Shown here: positions 59,045 to 64,000 of the stretch, piece by piece
Position numbering within the stretch: position 1 is the first letter of the stretch
How the letters are laid out: each line of letters begins with the position of its first letter
Assembly: GCF_013177735.1 (NCBI RefSeq)
Contig: NZ_WOEZ01000119.1
Span: forward strand, 22,485 to 86,484
DNA: 64,000 bases
DNA from: Paraburkholderia elongata
GTDB lineage: Bacteria; Pseudomonadota; Gammaproteobacteria; Burkholderiales; Burkholderiaceae
Direction of reading: 5' to 3'
Notes under the pieces: model-generated
Databases searched by the model: none
Told to the model about the DNA's origin: nothing
Seen by the model: the letters and a program-made list of their open reading frames with translations, nothing else
Made by a program: the position numbers and the translations under genes

Positions 59045-61009
59045 GTGTCCACTTTCACGTCGTCCCTTACCGATCCCCATTCTGGCCGCCCAGGCGTTGC
59101 CTTGGTTAGTATCAGCCGGTTGCAATCGCTTTGCGAGACGGTCGCGCCGCGTTACACCGGGCGCGCCAGGTTTTTTTCGGTCCGGGAGGGTTACGGCGCC
59201 GCCGTCACGGCCCTGCAAGCTTATGTTGACGCGGGTTCGGTCGATGTCGTGCTGGCAGCCGGATCGAACGGCGCTTACTTGCGCGACAACCTGAGCGTGC
59301 CGGTGGTGATGGTCAAGGTGAACGGCTTCGACGTGCTGAGCGCGATCACCCGCGCCACAACGACCTGGCCCGGCGCACAGATCGGCCTTGTCCTGCACGA
59401 AACCATCTCACACGAACTCGCGGACCTGAGCGCGTGGCTGAACGTCGGTCTGAAGCAGCGCGCCTACCGCTCGATCGACGAAGTGCGGCTCGCGGTCGCC
59501 AATCTGGCGGCCGAAGGCTGCAGCGTGATCATTGGCCCCGGCATGGCCTGCGATTTCGCGCAGCATGCCGGTCTGGAGAGCGTTTTTCTGTACTCGCTCG
59601 GCGCGGTCGAAGAAGCGTTCGAGCGCTCGGTCGAACTCGCGCGCGTGAGCCGCCAGAAGGAATCGAAGCGGGTGCGCCTGAACACGATCGTCGCTCATCT
59701 GCGCGACGGCGTGGCCGCCTTTGACGACGCCGGTCAGCTCGAAGCAGTCAATCCGGCGATGCTCGATCTGCTCGGACTCGACCGCGAACAGGACGTCCCC
59801 GCGCAATTGACGCGCGCCGTCGGCCCGTTACTGCGCGAGACGCTTGAGCATGACATGCCGGTCGAGGAGCGTATCGAACAGATCGGCGGCCGCGCGCTGA
59901 TCGTCAACTGTGTGCCGATCCTCGAGCAGGGCTTGCGTTCGGGCTCGGTGGTCACGGTGCAGGATGCGCTGGTCGCGCAGCGGATCGACCGCTCGCTGCG
60001 CACCAGCCAGCGGCCGAAGCATCTGGTCGCGCGACACCATCTGGACGATCTGGTCGGCAGTTCGGTGGCGCTCGAGCGGGTGCGGCGGCTCGCGCGCGCA
60101 GGTGCGGCTCACGATGCCACCGTGCTGTTGAGCGGCGAAAGCGGCACCGGCAAGGAACTGGTCGCGCAGGGCATCCACAATGCCAGCCGGCGGCGTGGCA
60201 ATCCGTTTGTCGCCTTCAATTGCGCGGCGCTCCCTGAAGGGCTGATCGAAAGCGAACTGTTCGGTCACGAGGAAGGGGCGTTCACCGGTGCGCGCCGCGG
60301 CGGCAAGCCGGGCCTCTTCGAAATCGCCCACACCGGCACGATCTTTCTAGACGAAATCGGTGAGATGCCGGCGGCGCTGCAAAGCCGCCTGCTGCGCGTG
60401 TTGCAGGAGCGTGAAGTCATGAAGCTCGGCGCCGGGCGCGCGACCCCCGTCGACGTGCGGGTGATTGCCGCCACGCATCGCGATCTGCACGCGCTGGTCG
60501 AGCAGGGTGTGTTTCGCGCGGATCTGTATTTTCGGCTGAATCTGCTTCAGATAGAATTGCCGCCGCTGCGCGAAAGACGCGGTGATGTCGCGCAACTGGC
60601 GCGGCATTTGTTGAACCGCAGTGCGCTCCAATATGGGCTGTCGGGTGCCGCGCTCGAGCGGGTGCTGGCGTTCCTCACACCCTTGTTCGAGCACTATGCG
60701 TGGCCCGGCAATGTGCGGGAACTGGAAAATCTGCTTGCGCGCGCCGCGATTTATCTGAGCGATTCGGCCGGCGAGGGCTGGCAGGATCTGCAGGCGGTGT
60801 TTCCGGAGTTCGGGCGGATGCGGCAGACAGCCGCGGGCGTGCATGGCGTTACGGCTGACGCCCACGCCGCCAGCGACCCCTCGGCCCGCCGCTCACCCAC
60901 CCGCGAGGATGTCATACGCGCTCTCGAACAGGCTGGCGGTAATCGCGCTGCAGCAAGCCGGGCGTTGGGGATCGGCCGCACAACCCTTTGGCGGCTCATG
61001 AAGGACTGA
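59045..61009 (+). CDS. prpR: PrpR-like sigma-54-dependent activator
   Basis: 654 residues from a GTG at 59045, chosen because GGAG precedes it by 7 bases; the frame extends to 58928 but would run through the palindrome. The N-terminal 190 residues are the PrpR_N sensor domain (2-methylcitrate-type ligand), followed by a PAS-like segment (DGVAAFDDAGQLEAVNPAMLDLLGL), the AAA+ module with GESGTGKE, GAFTGA and FLDEIGEMP, and a Fis HTH (GNRAAASRALGIGRTTLWRLM). It is divergent from the PrpB-like gene and should activate it from the sigma-54 promoter there. Confidence 0.9.
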   Translation: MSTFTSSLTDPHSGRPGVALVSISRLQSLCETVAPRYTGRARFFSVREGYGAAVTALQAYVDAGSVDVVLAAGSNGAYLRDNLSVPVVMVKVNGFDVLSAITRATTTWPGAQIGLVLHETISHELADLSAWLNVGLKQRAYRSIDEVRLAVANLAAEGCSVIIGPGMACDFAQHAGLESVFLYSLGAVEEAFERSVELARVSRQKESKRVRLNTIVAHLRDGVAAFDDAGQLEAVNPAMLDLLGLDREQDVPAQLTRAVGPLLRETLEHDMPVEERIEQIGGRALIVNCVPILEQGLRSGSVVTVQDALVAQRIDRSLRTSQRPKHLVARHHLDDLVGSSVALERVRRLARAGAAHDATVLLSGESGTGKELVAQGIHNASRRRGNPFVAFNCAALPEGLIESELFGHEEGAFTGARRGGKPGLFEIAHTGTIFLDEIGEMPAALQSRLLRVLQEREVMKLGAGRATPVDVRVIAATHRDLHALVEQGVFRADLYFRLNLLQIELPPLRERRGDVAQLARHLLNRSALQYGLSGAALERVLAFLTPLFEHYAWPGNVRELENLLARAAIYLSDSAGEGWQDLQAVFPEFGRMRQTAAGVHGVTADAHAASDPSARRSPTREDVIRALEQAGGNRAAASRALGIGRTTLWRLMKD

Positions 61010-61030
61010 CCCGAGGATTGGTGCGGTGCA

Positions 61031-61067
61031 ATAGTCGCCGGTAGCGAGTCAAATAGTAATAAACTAT
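61031..61067. promoter_or_regulatory. OxyR-type site upstream of ahpC
   Basis: Tetranucleotides ATAG, TAGC, ATAG and CTAT occur with seven bases between each, the spacing of the OxyR motif ATAG-N7-CTAT-N7-ATAG-N7-CTAT. Three of the four match exactly. It ends 90 bp before the ahpC ATG. Confidence 0.6.
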
Positions 61068-61157
61068 CGAAATAATTTAAACACACCACTTTACCTATTA
61101 AGCGCCGTCTGACATACTGACTCCACTTTCCAACCACTCCGAAAGAGGACTCAGCAA

Positions 61158-61721
61158 ATGCCGATCATCAACAGTCAAGTCAAACCGTTCAAGGCACAGG
61201 CCTATCACAATGGCGACTTCCAGACCGTCACTGAAGAAAGCCTGAAGGGCAAGTGGTCGGTTTTCGTTTTCTACCCGGCTGACTTCACGTTTGTGTGCCC
61301 GACCGAACTGGGCGACCTGGCCGATCGTTACGCCGAATTCAAGAAGCTCGGCGTCGAAATCTACAGCGTGTCGACCGATACGCACTTCACGCACAAGGCA
61401 TGGCACGACACGTCGGACACGATCCAGAAGATCAAGTACCCGATGATCGCTGACCCGACGCTGGCAATCTCGCGCAACTTCGACGTGCTGATCGAAGAAG
61501 AAGGTCTGGCACTGCGCGGCACGTTCGTGATCAACCCGGAAGGCGAGATCAAGTTGGCCGAAATTCACGACAACGGCATTGGCCGTGACGCCGGCGAACT
61601 GCTGCGCAAGGTGCAAGCTGCGCAATACATCGCGGCTCATCCGGGTGAAGTTTGCCCCGCCAAGTGGACGCCGGGCGCTCAAACGCTGACCCCGTCGCTC
61701 GACCTGATCGGCAAGATCTAA
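61158..61721 (+). CDS. ahpC: Alkyl hydroperoxide reductase subunit AhpC (peroxiredoxin)
   Basis: 187-residue typical two-Cys peroxiredoxin that reduces organic hydroperoxides and H2O2 in the cytoplasm. The peroxidatic Cys is in DFTFVCPTEL and the resolving Cys in GEVCPAKW near the C-terminus; GLALRGTFVINPEG is the conserved strand. It has a good ribosome site (AGAGGA) and strong codon use. It is followed by ahpF, its electron donor, after 151 bp. A likely OxyR site upstream indicates peroxide induction. Confidence 0.96.
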   Translation: MPIINSQVKPFKAQAYHNGDFQTVTEESLKGKWSVFVFYPADFTFVCPTELGDLADRYAEFKKLGVEIYSVSTDTHFTHKAWHDTSDTIQKIKYPMIADPTLAISRNFDVLIEEEGLALRGTFVINPEGEIKLAEIHDNGIGRDAGELLRKVQAAQYIAAHPGEVCPAKWTPGAQTLTPSLDLIGKI

Positions 61722-61750
61722 GGTCTAAAAGCCTCTCGCAGTAAGCGCCT

Positions 61751-61788
61751 CACGGCGCACCGCCGTGCGGACCGCTTCTTACAGCGGT
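61751..61788 (+). repeat. Two small hairpins between ahpC and ahpF
   Basis: CACGGCG/CGCCGTG with a 3-base loop, then ACCGCT/AGCGGT with a 6-base loop. Neither has a T run. They could protect the ahpC 3' end and lower ahpF output, or partially attenuate transcription. Confidence 0.55.
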
Positions 61789-61872
61789 TCGCGCGTCCCC
61801 GGGCTGCGCGCCTCCTATCCGGATGCGTGCGGCGCCCGGGACCCAACACCCCTCGTCACGGAATCGAAAGCC

Positions 61873-63465
61873 ATGCTGGACGCCAATCTCAAGACTCAGT
61901 TGAAAACGTACCTCGAAAAGGTTAGCAGGCCTATCGAGATCGTCGCCTCCCTCGACGACAGCGCGAAATCGCAAGAGCTGCTGGCATTGCTGAACGATAT
62001 CGCGACGTTGTCGGAACGCGTCACCGTGATAGAACGTCGCGGCGACAGCGAGCGCAAGCCATCGTTTTCGATCGGCGAGCCGGGTAAGGAAACGGGCATC
62101 CGTTTCGCCGGCATTCCGATGGGGCATGAATTCACGTCGCTCGTCCTTGCGCTTTTGCAGGTCGGTGGCCATCCCGTCAAACTCGACGATGCGGTGATCG
62201 AACAGATCCGCAGTCTCGACGGCGACTATCAATTCGAAACGTATTTTTCGCTGTCATGCCAGAACTGCCCGGAAGTTGTCCAGGCACTGAACGTGATGGC
62301 GCTGATCAACCCGCGCATCCGCCACGTAGCGATCGACGGCGCGCTGTTCCAGAACGAAGTCGAAGCGCGCCAGATCATGGCGGTACCGACCATGTTCATG
62401 AACGGCGAAGTGTTCGGCCAAGGCCGCAGCGGCGTGAAGGAAATCCTCGCGAAACTCGACACCAATGCCGGTGCGCGTGCTGCGAAGGAACTGGAAAAGA
62501 AGCCGGTGTTCGACACGCTGATCGTCGGCGGTGGTCCTGCGGGCGCGGCGGCGGCGATTTACTCGGCGCGCAAGGGCATTGCCACGGGTGTCGTGGCGGA
62601 ACGCTTCGGCGGCCAGGTGCTCGATACGCTGGCGATCGAGAACTTCGTCTCCGTGACGGAAACGGAAGGACCGAAGTTCGCCACCGCGCTCGAACAGCAC
62701 GTGAAGAGCTACGAAGTCGACATCATGGACGTGCAGCGTGCCGAAGCGCTGATCCCGGGCCGCATCAACGAGGTGCGTCTGGCGAACGGCGCGGTGCTGA
62801 AGGCGAAGACCATCATTCTGGCAACCGGTGCGCGCTGGCGCGAAATCAATGTGCCGGGCGAGCGCGAGTACCGTAACCATGGCGTGGCGTACTGCCCGCA
62901 TTGCGATGGTCCGCTGTTCAAGGGCAAGCGCGTTGCGGTGATCGGCGGCGGCAATTCGGGCGTCGAAGCGGCGATCGATCTCGCGGGTATCGTGCGTGAA
63001 GTGACGCTGTTCGAATTCGGCGCGCAACTGCGTGCTGACGAAGTGCTGCAACGCAAGCTGCGCAGCCTCGCCAACGTGACGATCGTCACGCAGGCACAGA
63101 CCACGGAAATCACCGGCGACGGCAAGAAGGTCAACGGCCTGGTCTACAAGGAACTGCGTTCGGGTGAAGCGAAGAACATCGAACTGGAAGGCGTCTTCGT
63201 GCAGATCGGTCTCGTGCCGAACACCGAGTGGCTGAAAGGCACGGTCGAGTTGTCGAAGCACGGCGAGATCGTCGTCGATGCACGCGGCGCAACGTCGGTG
63301 CCGGGCGTGTTTGCCGCCGGCGACGTGACCACGGTGCCGTTCAAGCAGATCGTGATTGCCGTGGGCGAGGGCGCGAAGGCATCGCTCTCCGCGTTCGATC
63401 ACTTGATCCGTCACGGCGACGAGATTGAAGTAGTGAGCGAAGCAGAAGCTGAAGCGACAGTTTGA
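61873..63465 (+). CDS. ahpF: Alkyl hydroperoxide reductase subunit F (NADH-dependent)
   Basis: 530 residues from the ATG at 61873 (MLDANLKTQLKTYLEKV). The N-terminal tandem thioredoxin-like domain has the redox pair CQNC in FSLSCQNCPEVVQALN; the FAD domain begins VFDTLIVGGGPAGAAAAIYSARKG; the central NADH domain contains the thioredoxin-reductase-type CPHC pair and GGGNSGVEAAIDLAG; the C-terminus has FAAGDVTTVPFKQIVIAVGEGAKA. It passes electrons from NADH through FAD and both disulfides to AhpC. The frame continues upstream to 61765 but without homology. Confidence 0.96.
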   Translation: MLDANLKTQLKTYLEKVSRPIEIVASLDDSAKSQELLALLNDIATLSERVTVIERRGDSERKPSFSIGEPGKETGIRFAGIPMGHEFTSLVLALLQVGGHPVKLDDAVIEQIRSLDGDYQFETYFSLSCQNCPEVVQALNVMALINPRIRHVAIDGALFQNEVEARQIMAVPTMFMNGEVFGQGRSGVKEILAKLDTNAGARAAKELEKKPVFDTLIVGGGPAGAAAAIYSARKGIATGVVAERFGGQVLDTLAIENFVSVTETEGPKFATALEQHVKSYEVDIMDVQRAEALIPGRINEVRLANGAVLKAKTIILATGARWREINVPGEREYRNHGVAYCPHCDGPLFKGKRVAVIGGGNSGVEAAIDLAGIVREVTLFEFGAQLRADEVLQRKLRSLANVTIVTQAQTTEITGDGKKVNGLVYKELRSGEAKNIELEGVFVQIGLVPNTEWLKGTVELSKHGEIVVDARGATSVPGVFAAGDVTTVPFKQIVIAVGEGAKASLSAFDHLIRHGDEIEVVSEAEAEATV

Positions 63466-63486
63466 TTGGCTTGTGTGAGTAGTGGA

Positions 63487-63511
63487 CGGCGGCCTTCGGG
63501 CCGCCGTTTTT
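63487..63511 (+). terminator. Rho-independent terminator of ahpCF
   Basis: CGGCGGCC, a stable TTCG loop, GGCCGCCG, then TTTTT, 21 bp after the ahpF stop. Confidence 0.9.
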
Positions 63512-63547
63512 GTTTGGTGCACCCAGCATGGTGCGCACCAAAAACCA

Positions 63548-63569
63548 ACGGCTGCCTTTCGGCAGCCGT
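63548..63569 (-). terminator. Terminator-like hairpin for leftward transcription
   Basis: ACGGCTGCC and its complement with a 4-base loop. On the minus strand the stem is followed by TGGTTTTTGG, so it may end transcripts coming from the right edge of the window. The 140 bp between it and the ORF at 63708 show nothing else. Confidence 0.55.
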
Positions 63570-63707
63570 CGCATGCGGGATTCTCTATTCACCTTGCGGC
63601 GAATTTTCCACTCCGGGTGGAACCCGGTGACCCGGGCGGCGCTACGTTTTTCACACCCGCTCGTACGTAGTTTTGAACTCAGATTTTATGAATTTGGCTG
63701 GCCACGG

Positions 63708-64000
63708 TCAAGCGGCCGACGGCGCGGCGCGCTTCGGCATGCGGAGCCCCAGGCCGGGCTGGCGCTCACGGACAGCGTTTGCGATACCGCAAACACCCGT
63801 TTCATTCACCCGCTCGAAGCCCACCCCGAATGCCGCATCCACGGCCCCTTTGTTTGGAGCCTCCCACCTAGGCCCAATACTGTTCACTTGATAACCACTT
63901 TGGGCGCTATTCGCTGATTCAGCGGCTCCCATCGTCGCCGGATCCGGAAATTCGACATCTTTCGCTTCACGCCGCGGGGATTGCGCTTGCCGCGGCTTTG
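63708..64000 (-). CDS. Uncharacterised ORF, N-terminus outside the window
   Basis: Open minus-strand frame from the right edge to a TGA at 63708, with an internal ATG at 63932. The translation includes SPRREAKDVEFPDPATMGAA and later WEAPNKGAVDAAFGVGF and RERQPGLGLRMPKRAAPSAA. Immediately after the stop the same frame continues PWPAKFIKSEFKTTYERV before a second stop, which suggests the TGA may be a recent nonsense change in a longer protein. I do not recognise the family with confidence; its Ala/Glu/Arg composition resembles short, often repeated Burkholderia hypothetical proteins of possible phage origin. Confidence 0.4.
   Translation of the reverse strand, partial: KPRQAQSPRREAKDVEFPDPATMGAAESANSAQSGYQVNSIGPRWEAPNKGAVDAAFGVGFERVNETGVCGIANAVRERQPGLGLRMPKRAAPSAA

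Overview
The window is high-GC, densely packed betaproteobacterial chromosome. Gene content and protein style (rpoN paralogue, LysR/AraC/DHA2-MFS genes, lutABC, PrpR, AhpC/AhpF, type VI secretion genes) point to a Burkholderia sensu lato genome, most likely Paraburkholderia. This is inferred from protein resemblance; no search was run. I see no rRNA, tRNA, CRISPR array, insertion sequence or integrase.

Layout. 1-10.4 kb: an Lhr-type helicase (open at the left edge), a large autotransporter, an aldo/keto reductase, and a carboxymuconolactone-decarboxylase-like protein divergent from an AraC regulator. 10.4-16.8 kb: a FUSC-type membrane protein, a broken type VI secretion locus (tssE, 3' part of clpV, 3' part of tssF, tssG, tssJ), and an rpoN gene with its own sigma-54-type promoter. 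16.9-24 kb: an aminotransferase, a secreted S10 carboxypeptidase, and a FadR/GntR regulator upstream of lutABC, with a promoter and operator palindrome between them. 24-30.8 kb: LysR, GST and SDR genes, then a LexA-box operon of a FAN1-type VRR-NUC nuclease and a nuclease-XPD/DinG helicase fusion. 30.8-42.5 kb: a large MscS channel, NIPSNAP protein, DHA2 transporter, a VpsR-like sigma-54 activator, a 1.2 kb regulatory region with a near-perfect sigma-54 promoter, an orphan CpaE/TadZ ATPase, a methyltransferase-like membrane protein and a nicotinamide phosphoribosyltransferase.

42.5-50.4 kb is a molybdenum block: a fused permease-ATPase, its binding protein, a propeller lipoprotein, a molybdopterin-domain protein, a NifQ-like protein, a ModE-type DNA-binding protein, a DUF2325 protein and two small unknown genes. 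Five inverted repeats of the ModE 'Mo box' type, all with six-base spacers, sit at its promoters, so the block reads as one metal-responsive regulon.

50.4-64 kb: LysR/DHA2 pair, SnoaL-like protein, tandem duplicated prolyl-4-hydroxylase-like genes, GNAT, another DHA2 transporter, a PrpB-like lyase divergent from a PrpR-like sigma-54 activator (with a sigma-54 promoter and a 24-bp perfect palindrome between them), then ahpC-ahpF behind an OxyR-type site, and a small uncharacterised ORF leaving the right edge.

Two themes recur: sigma-54 control (one rpoN, two activators, three promoters of the GG-N10-GC type) and decay scars (the T6SS deletion, and a hydrolase relic inside the 3' end of the mechanosensitive channel gene).
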